A DNA stretch of 64,000 nt from Phenylobacterium sp. (GCF_013822795.1 NZ_PNLB01000014.1:62001-126000), one strand, 5' to 3'; numbered from the stretch's first letter, positions 36,964 through 47,929 are shown. The notes: generated by a model not told the origin, from the letters alone. Translations and numbers: made by a program.

Positions 36964-38655
36964 TTAGGCCTCCGGGTTCTCTTCAGCGACAGCCTCGACT
37001 TCGGCTTCCGCCTCAGCCTCGACGTCGTCGGCATACTGCTCAACGTCCGCCTCGGGCTCCGGCTCCGGCGGCGCCTCGACCCAGCCCATGACAATGCGCG
37101 CGCGCATGATCAGGGCCTCGGCCTCGGCGGCGTCGAGGTTGAAGCTTTCGAGAATGCCCGGCTCGCGCACACGCTCGCCGTCGCGGTTCTCGAACCAGCC
37201 GCGCAGATCGTCGGGGATCAGCCCGGCCAGGTCCTCGACGCTCTTCACGTCGCCTTCGCCCAGGGCCACGGCCATCGGCAGGGTGACGCCCTCGATCTCG
37301 AGCAGGCCGTCCTGGACGCCCAGCGCGTTGCGCTTGGTGTCGTACTCGGCGGCGATCTTTTCCAGGAACTCGCGGGCGCGGGTCTGGATCTCGTCGGCGG
37401 TGTCGTCGTCGAACCCTTCGATCGCCGCGACTTCCGAGGCGTCGACATAGGCCACGTCCTCGACCGAGGCGAAGCCTTCGGTGACCAGCAGCTGGGCGAT
37501 GACCTCGTCGACGTCCAGGGCTTCCTGGAACAGGGCCGTGCGCTCGGTGAACTCGCGCTGACGGCGCTCGCTCTCCTGGCTCTCGGTCATGATGTCGATC
37601 TGCCAGCCGGTCAGCTGCGAGGCGAGGCGGACGTTCTGGCCGCGGCGGCCGATGGCCAGCGACAGCTGCTCGTCGGGCACCACCACTTCGACGCGCTCGT
37701 CCTCCTCGTCCATGACGACCTTGGAGACTTCGGCGGGAGCGAGGCCGTTGACGATAAAGGTCGCCTCGTCCTGGCTCCACTGGATGATGTCGATCTTTTC
37801 GCCCTGCAGTTCGGCGACGACCGCCTGCACGCGCGAACCGCGCATACCGACGCAGGCGCCGACCGGGTCGATCGAGGAGTCATTGGAGACGACGGCCATC
37901 TTGGCCCGCGAACCCGGGTCGCGGGCGACCGCGCGGATCTCGATGACGCCGTCATAGACTTCCGGCACTTCCTGCGCGAACAGCTTGGCCATGAAGCCGC
38001 CGTGAGCGCGGCTCAGCAGGATTTGCGGGCCCTTGGTCTCGCGACGGACGTCGTAGATGTAGCAGCGGATCCGGTCGCCGATGTTGAAGTTCTCGCGCGG
38101 GATCGACTGGTCACGACGCATGATGCCTTCGCCGCGGCCCAGGTCGACGACGGTGTTGCCATACTCGACCCGCTTGACCACGCCGTTGACGATCTCGCCG
38201 ACGCGATCCTTGAACTCTTCGTACTGACGCTCGCGCTCGGCCTCGCGGACCTTGCCGGTCACGACCTGGCGGGCCATCTGGGTCTGCACGCGGCCGAACT
38301 CGAACGGCGGCAGGATCTCTTCGTAGATCTTGCCGACGAAGGCGTCCTTGTCGCTGCGCAGAGCGTCGGCCAGGCGACGCACGCCGACCGGCTCTTCCGG
38401 AACGCCGTCCTCACCCTCGAACACCGCCTCGTCGTCGATGACCGTGATCACGCGCTTGACCGTGGTTTCGCCGGTCTTCGGGTCGATGCGCACGCGGATG
38501 TCGTGTTCAGCGCCGTACCGGGCGCGGGCGCCCTTCTGGATCGCTTCCTCGATCGCCTCGATCACGACTTCCTTGTCGATCGACTTCTCGCGGGCCACGG
38601 CCTCGGCGATCTGCAACAACTCAAGCCGGTTGGCGGAAATGCCGGTCAGGCTCAT
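36964..38655 (-). CDS. nusA: Transcription elongation/termination factor NusA
   Basis: RNA polymerase-associated factor, 563 residues. N-terminal RNAP-binding domain (1 to about 125), S1 domain ([21 protein letters not shown]), KH1 and KH2 ([20 protein letters not shown] and [21 protein letters not shown]), then helix-hairpin-helix repeats and an acidic Glu/Ala tail. It acts in pausing, termination and antitermination on rRNA. The start at 38655 has AAGAGGA upstream; the open frame beyond it overlaps rimP only. Confidence 0.98.
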   Translation of the reverse strand: MSLTGISANRLELLQIAEAVAREKSIDKEVVIEAIEEAIQKGARARYGAEHDIRVRIDPKTGETTVKRVITVIDDEAVFEGEDGVPEEPVGVRRLADALRSDKDAFVGKIYEEILPPFEFGRVQTQMARQVVTGKVREAERERQYEEFKDRVGEIVNGVVKRVEYGNTVVDLGRGEGIMRRDQSIPRENFNIGDRIRCYIYDVRRETKGPQILLSRAHGGFMAKLFAQEVPEVYDGVIEIRAVARDPGSRAKMAVVSNDSSIDPVGACVGMRGSRVQAVVAELQGEKIDIIQWSQDEATFIVNGLAPAEVSKVVMDEEDERVEVVVPDEQLSLAIGRRGQNVRLASQLTGWQIDIMTESQESERRQREFTERTALFQEALDVDEVIAQLLVTEGFASVEDVAYVDASEVAAIEGFDDDTADEIQTRAREFLEKIAAEYDTKRNALGVQDGLLEIEGVTLPMAVALGEGDVKSVEDLAGLIPDDLRGWFENRDGERVREPGILESFNLDAAEAEALIMRARIVMGWVEAPPEPEPEADVEQYADDVEAEAEAEVEAVAEENPEA

Positions 38656-38669
38656 CGGTTTGCGTCCTC

Positions 38670-39215
38670 TTACTCGGGGGTGTCTTGGTCGGCCTCGGTG
38701 CTGATACGGGCGGCGCGTTCGTCCGCGCCCCGCTTCATCAGCGCGTCGGTCAGGATGAGTTTGGCGTCCACGATCCACTCGAACGGGATCATGGCCGTAG
38801 CGTCTTCGCCTTCCAGGTCGATGCCGATGGCGTCGCCTTCAACGCCGGCCAGCACGCCGCGGAAGCGCTTGCGGCCCTCGGCGACGCGGTCGAGCTCGAT
38901 CCGCGCTTCGAAGCCGTCGTAGTTCTCGAAATCCTTCAGCCGGGTCAGCGGCCGGTCGACGCCGGGCGAGGAGACCTCCAGCGTATACTCGCCGGCGATC
39001 GGGTCCGCGGCGTCCATCACCTCGGAGATCGCACGCGACAACCGGGCGCAGTCCTCGACCACCATGTCGCCCTCGGGCGTCTCGGCCATGATCTGCAGCC
39101 GGCGGGTCTCTTCGCCGCCCATCAGACGCAGGCGGACGATCTCGTAGCCCGCAGCCTCCGCGACGGGGTCGAGGAGCTCCAGGAGGCGGTGGTCTTCAGC
39201 GGTCTTGCCACGCAT
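38670..39215 (-). CDS. rimP: Ribosome maturation factor RimP
   Basis: 30S assembly factor, 181 residues. Conserved stretches: [40 protein letters not shown], and [21 protein letters not shown], followed by the C-terminal Sm-like domain. It heads the rimP-nusA-ylxR-infB operon. The ATG at 39215 gives the usual length; the longer frame up to 39497 enters the ppa leader. Divergent from ppa, with 259 bases between. Confidence 0.96.
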   Translation of the reverse strand: MRGKTAEDHRLLELLDPVAEAAGYEIVRLRLMGGEETRRLQIMAETPEGDMVVEDCARLSRAISEVMDAADPIAGEYTLEVSSPGVDRPLTRLKDFENYDGFEARIELDRVAEGRKRFRGVLAGVEGDAIGIDLEGEDATAMIPFEWIVDAKLILTDALMKRGADERAARISTEADQDTPE

Positions 39216-39474
39216 AAGCTTGGCTGCTCTCCGGCAACAAAAAAGCGGCCGGGCCGAAGCCTGCCGCTCGTATACGCTATCCAGCGCTAACGGACGATGT
39301 AGCAGCTGTATAGCGCGCGACCGCGGGTTTGTCAGCCCCCAGCCGCAAAGGCGTCGTTTCGGCGGCTTTTGCAGCCTTTCGGAGCGCAAACGTCGCGCGG
39401 CCCCTTTTCGCCGGGGCCTTATTGGTCCACAGACGGCGCCCTCAACTCCTGTGTCGCCAAGGTCCTTCCTCCCT

Positions 39475-40026
39475 ATGGACATCTCCAAGATCCCCACGGG
39501 CGTAAACCCGCCCTACGACGTCAACGCCATCATCGAGATCCCGCAAGGCGGTGAGCCGGTGAAGTACGAGCTCGACAAGGACAGCGGGGCCATCATGGTC
39601 GACCGCTTCCTCCACACCGCCATGTACTATCCGGGCAACTACGGCTTCATTCCGCACACGCTGTCGGACGACGGCGACCCGATGGACGTGCTGGTGGTCG
39701 GCCCGACCCCCGTGGTTCCGGGCGCGGTGATCCGCGTGCGGCCGATCGGGACGCTGATGATGGTCGACGAGGCCGGCGGCGACGAGAAGATCCTGGCCGT
39801 GCCGGTCGACAAGCTGCACCCGTTCTATGCGGGCGTGGACTCGTGGCGCAGCCTGCCGGCCATCCTGACCGAGCAAATCGCTCACTTCTTCCAACATTAC
39901 AAAGACTTGGAGAAGGGCAAGAGCGTCGAGATCGTGCGCTGGGCCGACCCGGAAGAGACCGGCGAGCTGATCCGCCAGGGCATCGAGCGCGCCAAGGCGG
40001 CCGGCAAAGGCCAGCCAGGAACGTAA
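39475..40026 (+). CDS. ppa: Inorganic pyrophosphatase, family I
   Basis: Soluble Mg-dependent pyrophosphatase, 183 residues, hydrolyses PPi from biosynthetic reactions. The signature DGDPMDVLV and the metal-binding carboxylates are present, plus [14 protein letters not shown] and [15 protein letters not shown]. The ribosome site is weak (CCTTCC only upstream of the ATG). A bidirectional hairpin separates it from the convergent trmB. Confidence 0.97.
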   Translation: MDISKIPTGVNPPYDVNAIIEIPQGGEPVKYELDKDSGAIMVDRFLHTAMYYPGNYGFIPHTLSDDGDPMDVLVVGPTPVVPGAVIRVRPIGTLMMVDEAGGDEKILAVPVDKLHPFYAGVDSWRSLPAILTEQIAHFFQHYKDLEKGKSVEIVRWADPEETGELIRQGIERAKAAGKGQPGT

Positions 40027-40033
40027 CGATAGG

Positions 40034-40063
40034 GGTCGCCGTCGGCAGGTTTCGACGGCGACC
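40034..40063. terminator. Bidirectional hairpin between ppa and trmB
   Basis: Perfect 11-base inverted repeat (GGTCGCCGTCG / CGACGGCGACC, loop of eight) inside the 43-base gap between two convergent genes. T-runs are poor on both sides, so efficiency is uncertain. Confidence 0.6.
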
Positions 40064-40069
40064 TTCCAA

Positions 40070-40747
40070 CTACCTTCTGATGAAGTCGAAGAAGACCGGC
40101 TCGCAGTCGCCCAGGCGCTTTTCCTCATAGCGCGTGGTGATGTGGTCGGCAGGCGCGATGCGCCAGTCGTCGGCCTTTTGCGCCGGCCACTCGAAGTCCG
40201 GAGAGGCCAGGAACCGCTCCAGCGCCCAGTCGGCATAGCCCGCCACGTCCGTCGCGAAGCGCAGCCGCCCGCCCGGCTTCAGCACGCGGGCCAGGTCGGC
40301 GACCATTTCGCTCTGCACGATCCGGCGCTTGTGGTGCCGCGCCTTCGGCCAGGGATCCGGAAACAGGATGAACACCCGATCCAAGCTGGCGCCCGGCAGC
40401 CGCGCGGCCAGTTCGCGGGCGTCGCCGTCGTGGATCCGGACATTCTTCAATTCTTGTTCAGCCACGTGCCGCACGGCGCTGGCGACGCCGTTCAGGAACG
40501 GCTCGCAGCCGACGATCAGCACGTCGGGCGCGCGGGCGGCCTGGCTGGCCATGTGCTCGCCGCCGCCAAAGCCGATCTCCAGCCACGCCTCTCGCGTCCC
40601 GTCCATCAGGGTCCGGGGGTCGAACGGGCCTTCCGGCGGCCGCAGCTGCGGCAGCAGTTCCTCGACCAGAGCGGCCTGGCGCGGCTTGATGGGTCGCGAC
40701 TTGATCCGACCGTAGGACCGCATCAGCGGGTGTTGGTTGTCTTCCAT
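40070..40747 (-). CDS. trmB: tRNA (guanine-N7-)-methyltransferase
   Basis: SAM-dependent enzyme that forms m7G46 in tRNA, 225 residues. The SAM motif EIGFGGGEHM, then IHDGDARELA, and the substrate-binding FPDPWPKARHHKRRIVQ are present, with GGRLRFATDVAGYADW near the end. It lies after metK, which supplies its cofactor; a hairpin separates them. Convergent with ppa. Confidence 0.96.
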   Translation of the reverse strand: MEDNQHPLMRSYGRIKSRPIKPRQAALVEELLPQLRPPEGPFDPRTLMDGTREAWLEIGFGGGEHMASQAARAPDVLIVGCEPFLNGVASAVRHVAEQELKNVRIHDGDARELAARLPGASLDRVFILFPDPWPKARHHKRRIVQSEMVADLARVLKPGGRLRFATDVAGYADWALERFLASPDFEWPAQKADDWRIAPADHITTRYEEKRLGDCEPVFFDFIRR

Positions 40748-40766
40748 GCGCGCGCTCTACAACGAC

Positions 40767-40798
40767 GAAGGCCGCCGCGCGAGTGCGCGACGGCCTTC
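40767..40798 (-). terminator. Possible terminator after metK
   Basis: Inverted repeat GAAGGCCG (40767-40774) with CGGCCTTC (40791-40798) and a second inner CGCGC/GCGCG pairing, 24 bases after the metK stop. No T-run follows on the minus strand, so it may be an attenuating hairpin. Confidence 0.5.
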
Positions 40799-40821
40799 AG
40801 ATGTTCCAAACCTGATGTGGA

Positions 40822-42042
40822 TCAGGCCAGGCCCTTCAGCTGGTCGGCCAGATCGGTCTTTTCCCAGGAGAAGCCGCCCTCGTTATCCGGCTGGCGGCCG
40901 AAGTGGCCGTAGGCGGCGGTACGGGCGTAGATCGGACGGTTGAGGCCGAGGTGCTCGCGGATGGCGCGCGGCGTAGCGCCGCCGATCATCTGCGGCAGGG
41001 CCAGTTCGAGCTTGGCCGGATCGACCTGACCGGTGCCGTGCAGGTCGACATAGAAGCTGAGCGGGTCGGAGACGCCGATCGCGTAGCTGATCTGGATGGT
41101 GCACTTGCGCGCCAGGCCGGCGGCCACAACGTTCTTGGCCAGATAGCGGCAGGCGTAGGCGGCCGAACGGTCGACCTTGGTCGGGTCCTTGCCGGAGAAC
41201 GCGCCGCCGCCGTGCGGGGCCGCGCCGCCGTAGGTGTCGACGATGATCTTGCGGCCGGTGACGCCGGCGTCACCGTCCGGGCCGCCGATCAGGAAGCGGC
41301 CGGTCGGGTTGACGTGCCACTTGGTCTTCTTGGTGATCAGGCCGGCAGGAATGACGCTCTCGACGTACGGCTTGATGGCCGCGGCCAGCCGCTTGGAATT
41401 GACGGTCTGGTCGCCGATCTTCTTCTTGTGCTGGGTCGAGACGACGATCTTCAGGATCTCGACCGGACGGCCGTCCTGATAGAGCAGCGTGACCTGGCTC
41501 TTGGCGTCCGGCTCAAGGAAGTCGGCCTCGCCCGAGTGACGGACCTCGGCGAGCTTGTGCAGGATGTCGTGCGAGAACTGCAGGGTGGCCGGCATCAGCG
41601 ACGGCGTCTCGTCGCAGGCGTAGCCGAACATGATGCCCTGGTCGCCCGCGCCCTCTTCCTTCTTCTCGGTCGAGTCGACGCCGACGGCGATGTCGGCCGA
41701 CTGCGGGTGCAGGAAGTTGGCGAACTTGGCCTTTTCCCAGTGGAAGCCCTTCTGCGCGTAGCCGATGTCCTTGACCGCGGCGCGGACCTTGGGCTCCAGG
41801 CCAGCAAGGATTTCCTTGGTCATGGCCTTGTTCTCGGCCTTCGAAGCGCCCGGCTTGCCGGCGCGGACTTCGCCGGCGAGGACGATGCGATTGGTGGTGA
41901 CCAGGGTCTCGCAGGCCACCCGGGCCTCGGGCTCCACCGACAGGAAGGCGTCGACCACCGTATCGGAGATGCGGTCGGCGACTTTGTCCGGATGGCCTTC
42001 GGACACGCTTTCGCTGGTGAAGATGTAGGAGGAACGGCTCAA
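40822..42042 (-). CDS. metK: S-adenosylmethionine synthetase
   Basis: Makes S-adenosylmethionine from ATP and methionine, 406 residues, three pseudo-repeat domains. Seen: [17 protein letters not shown], the hexapeptide GAGDQG-type loop ([12 protein letters not shown]), and the P-loop-like [19 protein letters not shown]. The start codon is TTG (42042-42040) after GGAG; no ATG fits the N terminus. It lies after an XRE regulator gene in the order usual for this group, with a structured leader between. Confidence 0.97.
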   Translation of the reverse strand: MSRSSYIFTSESVSEGHPDKVADRISDTVVDAFLSVEPEARVACETLVTTNRIVLAGEVRAGKPGASKAENKAMTKEILAGLEPKVRAAVKDIGYAQKGFHWEKAKFANFLHPQSADIAVGVDSTEKKEEGAGDQGIMFGYACDETPSLMPATLQFSHDILHKLAEVRHSGEADFLEPDAKSQVTLLYQDGRPVEILKIVVSTQHKKKIGDQTVNSKRLAAAIKPYVESVIPAGLITKKTKWHVNPTGRFLIGGPDGDAGVTGRKIIVDTYGGAAPHGGGAFSGKDPTKVDRSAAYACRYLAKNVVAAGLARKCTIQISYAIGVSDPLSFYVDLHGTGQVDPAKLELALPQMIGGATPRAIREHLGLNRPIYARTAAYGHFGRQPDNEGGFSWEKTDLADQLKGLA

Positions 42043-42119
42043 GAGGTAGCTCCGGTAATCGGGCAGGCCGCGGCGCAGGGCGGCCCCATTTGGACGTCGC
42101 GGGAACCTATAAGGAAATC

Positions 42120-42143
42120 TTTATATCCCGCAAGCGGCGTCAA
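42120..42143 (-). promoter_or_regulatory. Candidate metK promoter
   Basis: On the minus strand TTGACG (42143-42138) and TATAAA (42125-42120) are separated by 12 bases. The -35 and following base match the Caulobacter housekeeping pattern TTGACGS; the spacing is a little short. It sits about 80 bases upstream of the TTG start. Confidence 0.4.
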
Positions 42144-42177
42144 TCGTCACGCGATAGCTGGTCGCGGCTCACACGAT

Positions 42178-42603
42178 TCAGTCGTCGAGGATCGAGGGGT
42201 CTTCTTCGACCATCGCGCGAACGAGGTCGAGAATGCGGCGACGCACGCGTGACGGGGTGATGCGCGGGAAGGCGCTAGCCAGCTCGACGCCCTCGGGCGT
42301 GAGCAGGAAAGCCTGCAGGTGAGCCTGGCCGCCGGGCGAGCCGTCGGCGCCGATCGTTGCGGTGTCAGCCAAGCCCTCGAAGAAGTACGCGGTCGAGGTC
42401 TCCAGCGCGCGGGCCATCTCATAGAGCTTGGACGCCGAGACGCGATTGGCCGCCCGCTCGTACTTCTGAACCTGCTGGAAGGTCAGGCCAATCGCCTCGG
42501 CGAGTCGCTCTTGGCTGACCCCCAACTCCTTGCGGCGAAGACGGATACGCAGGCCGACATGCACGTCGATCGGATTTGGAACGCTGTCGAGGTCCTTGGA
42601 CAT
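42178..42603 (-). CDS. XRE-family transcriptional regulator
   Basis: Cytosolic regulator of 141 residues with an N-terminal Cro/CI helix-turn-helix at about 15-72 ([21 protein letters not shown], then [23 protein letters not shown]), followed by a helical tail rich in Pro, Arg and acidic residues ([14 protein letters not shown]...). It is conserved next to metK in alphaproteobacteria as far as I recall, but its target genes cannot be read here. The gap to lnt is 52 bases. Confidence 0.93.
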   Translation of the reverse strand: MSKDLDSVPNPIDVHVGLRIRLRRKELGVSQERLAEAIGLTFQQVQKYERAANRVSASKLYEMARALETSTAYFFEGLADTATIGADGSPGGQAHLQAFLLTPEGVELASAFPRITPSRVRRRILDLVRAMVEEDPSILDD

Positions 42604-42655
42604 GGGCTCACCCTAAACGAGCCTCGACTGACGCGTCAAAAACCTGACCAATTCG

Positions 42656-44206
42656 TCAATTCCGCTCTACTCGCCGATCTAACTGTCGAATTCCGACCAT
42701 GGCCAGCGAAAGGAGCAACATCATGGCGAAGCCTGCTTCGCTGATGAAACTGTAGATTGTTCGAGCCCGTGGAGCGGGCAACCGAGCGTCGATTACGCCG
42801 GATTTTCCTAGTCCCAACTCAGCTCCTGGGACGATCCGGCCCTGGGCGTCGATGACCGCCGAGACGCCGGTCGGGGTGGCCCGGATGATCGGCAAGCCGC
42901 TCTCGATCGCACGATAGCTGGCGATGTTGAGGTGCTGCCACGGGCCGCTGGTCGCGCCGAACCAGGCGTCGTTGGAGACGTTCAGCAGCCATTGCGGCCG
43001 CACCCCGGCGCGGGCGGCTGCGGCCTCGGCGAAGCGCGGGAACAGCGCCTCGTAGCAGATCAGCGGCTGCAGCGGCGGCAGGCCCTGCGGCGAGATCGGC
43101 TTGGGCGGCGGACCGGCGGTGAAATCCTCGGGCATGTGCACCAGGCTGCGGATGCCAAGCCGGGTCGCCAGGTCGCCGTAGGGAAGAAACTCGCCGAACG
43201 GCACCAGCCGGTGCTTGTCGTAGACGCCGGTGACCTTCAGGCCGTCCGGCAGGCCGCGCAGCGCCACCAGGCTGTTGAAGTAGTCGGCCTGGCCCTGGGC
43301 GTCGAACTGCACCCGATTGGCGCCGAGCAGCAAAGTCTGGCCCGGCGCGACGGCCTGGCCGAAGCGGCCGAGGTACGGACTGCCGGGGGCCAGCAGGTCG
43401 TCGATCACCGCCGGCAGCGCGCCCTCGGGCCAGACGATGATCTGCGGGACCGGGTCGCCCGGCTTGCCGCGCGACAGCTCCACATAGGCGTCGACGATGG
43501 AGTCGAGGTTTTCCGGCTTCCACTTGTCCTTCTGGTCGATGTCGGCCTGGACGATGCGCACCAACGGCGCGTCCGCGCGGGCCGGCGGCGCCCCGGAAAG
43601 ACGCACGGTTCCGAAGACGAACATCCCGGCCAGCAGAAGGATCGCCAGCGCCGGGCCGGCGAAGCGGCGGCGCGGCGAGGCGGCGTCCAGCACCAGGGCG
43701 AAGCTGGCCGCCAGCGCCACGGTCAGCCAGCTGAGGCCGTAGGGGCCGACCACCGAGGCGAACTGCGAGATCGCGCCGCCTGCGGTCCAGCTCTCGCCCG
43801 GGAGGTTCCAGGGAAAGCCGGTGAAGATGTGCGAGCGGACCCACTCGAGCAGGGCCAAGGCCCCGGCGAACACCAGCACGCGGGCAGGACCGCGGACATC
43901 GGCGAGCCGGTAGAGCAGCGCCGCCAGACCCCAGAACAGGGCCAGGCCGCCGGCCATCAGCAGCAGCGCGAACGGGGCCATCCAGCCATGGGCGGCGGCG
44001 TCGACCAAAAACGCCTCGGTGATCCACCAGACCCCGACCGCGAAGTAACCGACCCCCGCCAGCCAGCCCCGAAAGAAGGCCGAGCGCCGCGGCCGCGGGC
44101 CGGTCGTCTCCGCCATTCGCATCATCACGGCGTAGCCGAGCAGACCCGGCAGCAGACCGAACGGCGGATGGGCCAGCCCGGCGGCGACGCCAGCGCTCAG
44201 CGCCAA
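42656..44206 (-). CDS. lnt: Apolipoprotein N-acyltransferase
   Basis: Inner-membrane enzyme that adds the third acyl chain to lipoproteins, at least 516 residues. N-terminal half has about seven membrane helices; C-terminal nitrilase-like domain with the expected Glu in IVWPEGALP, Lys in YDKHRLVPFGEFLPYG, and Cys in LICYEALFP. Start problem: TTG at 44206 lies inside a conserved N terminus; an in-frame CTG at 44239, one base after the upstream stop, would give LKTPSPWLARLLALSAG, closer to the usual form. Downstream of ybeX as in Escherichia coli. Confidence 0.95.
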   Translation of the reverse strand: MALSAGVAAGLAHPPFGLLPGLLGYAVMMRMAETTGPRPRRSAFFRGWLAGVGYFAVGVWWITEAFLVDAAAHGWMAPFALLLMAGGLALFWGLAALLYRLADVRGPARVLVFAGALALLEWVRSHIFTGFPWNLPGESWTAGGAISQFASVVGPYGLSWLTVALAASFALVLDAASPRRRFAGPALAILLLAGMFVFGTVRLSGAPPARADAPLVRIVQADIDQKDKWKPENLDSIVDAYVELSRGKPGDPVPQIIVWPEGALPAVIDDLLAPGSPYLGRFGQAVAPGQTLLLGANRVQFDAQGQADYFNSLVALRGLPDGLKVTGVYDKHRLVPFGEFLPYGDLATRLGIRSLVHMPEDFTAGPPPKPISPQGLPPLQPLICYEALFPRFAEAAAARAGVRPQWLLNVSNDAWFGATSGPWQHLNIASYRAIESGLPIIRATPTGVSAVIDAQGRIVPGAELGLGKSGVIDARLPAPRARTIYSFISEAGFAMMLLLSLAMVGIRQLDRRVERN

Positions 44207-44240
44207 CAGCCGAGCGAGCCAGGGAGAAGGCGTTTTCAGA

Positions 44241-45113
44241 TCAGACCTCTTCGCCGGACGGCGCCGTCACCGGCGCGAACCGCACCCGCTTTACACGCCG
44301 AGCGTCGGAATCGAGCACCTGGATTTCGAAGCCTGCGGGGTGGGAGATGACCTCGCCGCGCTGCGGCACCCGCCCGGCAAGGGCCGAGACCAGCCCGCCG
44401 ACGGTGTCGATCTCCTCATCGAGTTCGCCGGGCGCCAAGTGCTCGCCCAGGGCGGCCTCCAGCTTCTCCAGCGGCGCGCGGGCGTCGACCTCGTAGATCC
44501 CGCCGGCGCGCGGCGTGATGGACGCGACCGCCGCCTCGTCGTGCTCGTCGTCGATCTCGCCGACCACCGCCTCGACCAGGTCTTCCATGGTCACCAGTCC
44601 GTCGGTGCCGCCGAATTCGTCGATGACCATGGCCATGTGGGTGCGTTCGGCCTGCATGCGCAGCAGCAGGTCGGCCGCGCGCATCGAGCCGGGCACGTAG
44701 AGCGCATCGCGGCGCAGCTTCTGGAGCACCAGGTCGGACGGGCCGGGCCGGCGGCCGCGCCCGGCCAGCAGCTTGAAGATGTCCTTGACGTGGATGACCC
44801 CCACCGGATCGTCCAGCGTCTCGCGATAGATCGGCATGCGGCTGTGCTCGGACTCGGCGAACAGCTCGACGACCTCGGCGAAGGGTGTGGAAAGCTCGAC
44901 CGCGACGATGTCGACGCGCGGCGTCATCACGTCGGAGACCCGCAGGGTCTGGAAGGCGGCCGCCTGCTCTACGAGGCCATTGGACGCCGAGGACGGCCCC
45001 AGCGGCGGCGGCTCGGCTCGGCCGGCGCGAAGTTTACGAAAGAACGCCCGAATCCCCCGGCTTCGACTGGGGGGTTCGGGCGGACTGGATATCCCATCCG
45101 AAGAGTTAGCCAT
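44241..45113 (-). CDS. corC: CorC/YbeX-type CBS-domain protein
   Basis: Soluble protein of 290 residues with two CBS domains (about 60-120 and 125-185: [36 protein letters not shown]) and a C-terminal transporter-associated (CorC_HlyC) domain. It lacks the N-terminal membrane (CNNM) module, so it is the short YbeX form linked to ribosome function or magnesium/cobalt efflux in other bacteria. Its start overlaps the ybeY stop by eight bases. Confidence 0.94.
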   Translation of the reverse strand: MANSSDGISSPPEPPSRSRGIRAFFRKLRAGRAEPPPLGPSSASNGLVEQAAAFQTLRVSDVMTPRVDIVAVELSTPFAEVVELFAESEHSRMPIYRETLDDPVGVIHVKDIFKLLAGRGRRPGPSDLVLQKLRRDALYVPGSMRAADLLLRMQAERTHMAMVIDEFGGTDGLVTMEDLVEAVVGEIDDEHDEAAVASITPRAGGIYEVDARAPLEKLEAALGEHLAPGELDEEIDTVGGLVSALAGRVPQRGEVISHPAGFEIQVLDSDARRVKRVRFAPVTAPSGEEV

Positions 45114-45570
45114 GGTCTCCCTGCTCAGCCGCGTAGGGGTCTGGAACCCCAAGCCCGGCCAGGATGACGCGCTCAAGGCCTTCCATGTGTTCGGCCTCGG
45201 CGTCGGTCTCGTGATCGTATCCTAAAAGATGCAGCACGCCATGCGCCACCAGATGCTGGAGGTGGTGCGCGAGCGGCTTGCCCTGCTCGCTCGCCTCGCG
45301 GGCGCAGACGCCGAACGCCAGGGCGATGTCGCCCAGGTGCCCCTCCGGATTCTCCGGCGCCGGAAAGGACAGGACGTTGGTCGCATAGTCCTTGCCGCGG
45401 AAACGGGCGTTGAGGTCACGCACGCTTTCGTCGTCGGTCAGCAGGATGGTGACCGCGTCGCCGTCGAACTCGGCCTGCCGCAGGGCGGCGGCCGCAGCGG
45501 CCTGCACGAGATCCTGCGCCTGCGGAGCCGCAGCGACCCAGGCTTCGTCCTCGATCTCGATGTCGATCAA
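45106..45570 (-). CDS. ybeY: Endoribonuclease YbeY
   Basis: Zinc-dependent endoribonuclease of 154 residues for 16S rRNA 3' maturation and 70S quality control. The metal-binding motif H-x3-H-x5-H is seen in [15 protein letters not shown], with [26 protein letters not shown] before it. The start is TTG at 45570, overlapping the ybeZ stop as TTGA. Longer frames upstream are ybeZ sequence in another frame. Confidence 0.96.
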   Translation of the reverse strand: MIDIEIEDEAWVAAAPQAQDLVQAAAAAALRQAEFDGDAVTILLTDDESVRDLNARFRGKDYATNVLSFPAPENPEGHLGDIALAFGVCAREASEQGKPLAHHLQHLVAHGVLHLLGYDHETDAEAEHMEGLERVILAGLGVPDPYAAEQGDHG

Positions 45571-46520
45571 ATCGCGCGTCCGCTCTTGGCCGCGTCGGCG
45601 TCGTAGGCCCGCACGATGCGCTCGACCATAGGATGGCGCACCACGTCCTCGACCGTGAACCGATTGACCCCGACGCCTTGCACGCCCTCGAGCAGGCCGA
45701 CCGCGTGGGCCAAGCCGGAGTCGGCGGCGTTGACCAGGTCGATTTGGCTCGGGTCGCCGGTGACCGCCATGCGCGAGCCCTCGCCGATCCGGGTCAGGAC
45801 CATCTTCATCTGCAGCCGGGTGGTGTTCTGCGCCTCGTCGATGATGATGAAGGCGTGGCTGAGCGTACGACCCCGGAGGAAGGCGATCGGCGCGACCTCG
45901 ATCTCGCCCTTCTCGCGCCGACGGCGCAGCTGCTCGGCGCCGATGATGTCGGTCAGCGCCTCCCAGACCGGGGCCATGTAGGGGTCGACCTTTTCGTTCA
46001 TGTCGCCGGGCAGGAAGCCGAGCCGCTCGCCGGCCTCCACCGCCGGGCGGCTGACGATCAGGCGGTCGACCTCTCCGCGCAGCAGCAGGCCAGCGCCGTG
46101 GGCGACGGCCAGGAAGGTCTTGCCAGTGCCGGCCGGGCCAAGGCCGAAGACCAGCTCGCACTTGTTGAGCGAGTCCAGATAGCGGGCCTGGCCGGGGGTG
46201 CGCGGCGCGACCTGGCCGCGCCGACCGCTGGGCAGGCCGCCGGCCGGCGACTTGCCGGTTCCGGAGCGGGCGTTCCCGATCGCGACCCGGACGTCAGCCT
46301 CGGTCACCTCCTGGCCGGAGTCGGCCTGGGCGGCCAGGGCCGCGACCACCTGCTTGGCGCCGGCGCGCGACTTGGCGTCGCCATTGATCGACACGCCGCC
46401 GCCGGGCGTTTCGATCAGCACATTGAAGGCGTCCTCGATCAGCGCCGCGTGGCGGCTGGCGGCGCCGGCCACCGCGCGAGCCGCGTCGTCCGAAAGCGGG
46501 ATGTACTCGGGGCGGCTCAC
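45567..46520 (-). CDS. ybeZ: PhoH-family ATPase (YbeZ)
   Basis: Cytosolic P-loop ATPase of 317 residues. Walker A GPAGTGKT at 128-135, Walker [28 protein letters not shown] and [14 protein letters not shown] are typical of PhoH/YbeZ. An N-terminal KH-like region occupies about 15-85. It pairs with YbeY in the ribosome maturation pathway. The GTG start overlaps the miaB stop (GTGA). Confidence 0.95.
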   Translation of the reverse strand: MSRPEYIPLSDDAARAVAGAASRHAALIEDAFNVLIETPGGGVSINGDAKSRAGAKQVVAALAAQADSGQEVTEADVRVAIGNARSGTGKSPAGGLPSGRRGQVAPRTPGQARYLDSLNKCELVFGLGPAGTGKTFLAVAHGAGLLLRGEVDRLIVSRPAVEAGERLGFLPGDMNEKVDPYMAPVWEALTDIIGAEQLRRRREKGEIEVAPIAFLRGRTLSHAFIIIDEAQNTTRLQMKMVLTRIGEGSRMAVTGDPSQIDLVNAADSGLAHAVGLLEGVQGVGVNRFTVEDVVRHPMVERIVRAYDADAAKSGRAI

Positions 46521-47857
46521 GCGGTCTCCATCTCGAGCACGCCGGCGAGGCTCATCTTATGAGCGACCTCGATGCGCACGGGGACGATCTGGCCGATCAG
46601 CCGCTCAGGGCCTTCGACGTGGACGGCCTGCAGGTACGGGCTGCGGCCAGAGAGCTGCCCCGGATGCCGGCCGGGCTTCTCGAACAGCACCGGCAGCACC
46701 TTGCCGACCTGGGCGGCGTTGAAGGCGCGCTGCTGCTCGTCGATCAGAGCGTTGAGGCGCGCCAGGCGCTCGTCCTTGACCGCCTCGTCGACCTGACCCG
46801 GCAAGGCGGCGGCGGGGGTGCCGGGCCGGCGCGAATACTTGAAGGTGAACGAGGCGGCGTAACCCACCTCGCGCACCAGCTGCAGGGTCGCCTCGAAATC
46901 GGCGTCGCGTTCACCCGGGAAGCCGACGATGAAGTCGCCGGACATGGCGATGTCCGGCCGCGCAGCGCGGATCTTCTCGACCAGCCGCAGATAGCTGTCG
47001 GCGGTGTGCGCGCGGTTCATCGCCTTGAGGATCTTGTCCGAGCCGGCCTGCACCGGCAGATGCAGATACGGCATCAGTTGCGGCAGCTCGGCGTGCGCTT
47101 CGATCAGCGCATCGTCCATGTCGGCCGGGTGGCTGGTGGTGTAGCGGATGCGGTCGAGGCCCTCGATCTTCGCCAGCTGGCGCGCGAGGCCGGCCAGGCC
47201 GCCGTCGCCGGCATAGGCGTTGACGTTCTGGCCGAGCAGGGTGACCTCACGCACGCCCTTGGCGGCCAGGTCGCGGGCCTCGGCCAGGATCGTGTCGACC
47301 GGGCGCGACCACTCGCCGCCGCGGGTATAGGGCACGACGCAGAAGGTGCAGAACTTGTCGCAGCCTTCCTGCACGGTCAGGAAGGCGGTCACCCCCTCGG
47401 GATTGCGCTCGACCGGCAGGGCGTCGAACTTTTCGTCGGCGGCGAAGTCGGCGGCCAGGCGCTCGCCGCGGGCGCGATGGGCGCGGGCGATCAGTTCGGG
47501 CAGCTGATGATAGGCCTGCGGCCCGACCACCAGGTCGACGGCCGGTTGGCGCAGCATGATCTGCTCGCCCTCGGCCTGGGCGACGCAGCCCGCCACGGCG
47601 ATGGTCATCTTCGCGCCGGCCTCGGCCCTCGCCTGCTTCATCAGCTTGATCTGGCCGAGCTCGGAATAGACCTTCTCGGTGGCCTTCTCGCGGATGTGGC
47701 AGGTGTTGAGGACGACGAGATCGGCGTCCTCCGGCGTCGACGTCATGCCATAGCCGAGCGGGGCCAGCACGTCGGCCATCCGCTCGCTGTCATAGACATT
47801 CATCTGACAGCCGTAGGTCTTGATGTAGAGGCGCTTGGTGGGCGCAGAACCGGTCAT
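46517..47857 (-). CDS. miaB: tRNA-2-methylthio-N6-dimethylallyladenosine synthase
   Basis: Radical-SAM methylthiotransferase for ms2i6A37 of tRNA, 446 residues. N-terminal UPF0004 domain with TYGCQMN and two further Cys (C-terminal ones in LNTCHIRE and [10 protein letters not shown]), radical SAM C166-x3-C170-x2-C173 (CDKFCTFC), and a C-terminal TRAM domain from about 375. It binds two 4Fe-4S clusters. First gene of the miaB-ybeZ-ybeY-ybeX-lnt series. Confidence 0.97.
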   Translation of the reverse strand: MTGSAPTKRLYIKTYGCQMNVYDSERMADVLAPLGYGMTSTPEDADLVVLNTCHIREKATEKVYSELGQIKLMKQARAEAGAKMTIAVAGCVAQAEGEQIMLRQPAVDLVVGPQAYHQLPELIARAHRARGERLAADFAADEKFDALPVERNPEGVTAFLTVQEGCDKFCTFCVVPYTRGGEWSRPVDTILAEARDLAAKGVREVTLLGQNVNAYAGDGGLAGLARQLAKIEGLDRIRYTTSHPADMDDALIEAHAELPQLMPYLHLPVQAGSDKILKAMNRAHTADSYLRLVEKIRAARPDIAMSGDFIVGFPGERDADFEATLQLVREVGYAASFTFKYSRRPGTPAAALPGQVDEAVKDERLARLNALIDEQQRAFNAAQVGKVLPVLFEKPGRHPGQLSGRSPYLQAVHVEGPERLIGQIVPVRIEVAHKMSLAGVLEMETA

Positions 47858-47929
47858 GCCGGGGTTATGGGGTTGCGAGCGCCCCCACGCAAGTTTTCCA
47901 CCCGACGCCGCAGCCGCGAGGGCCGCACC

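Noticed and set aside
42043..42177. Known SAM riboswitch in the metK leader
   Set aside because: I could not match the conserved cores of SAM-II or SAM/SAH as I remember them; reported only as a structured leader.
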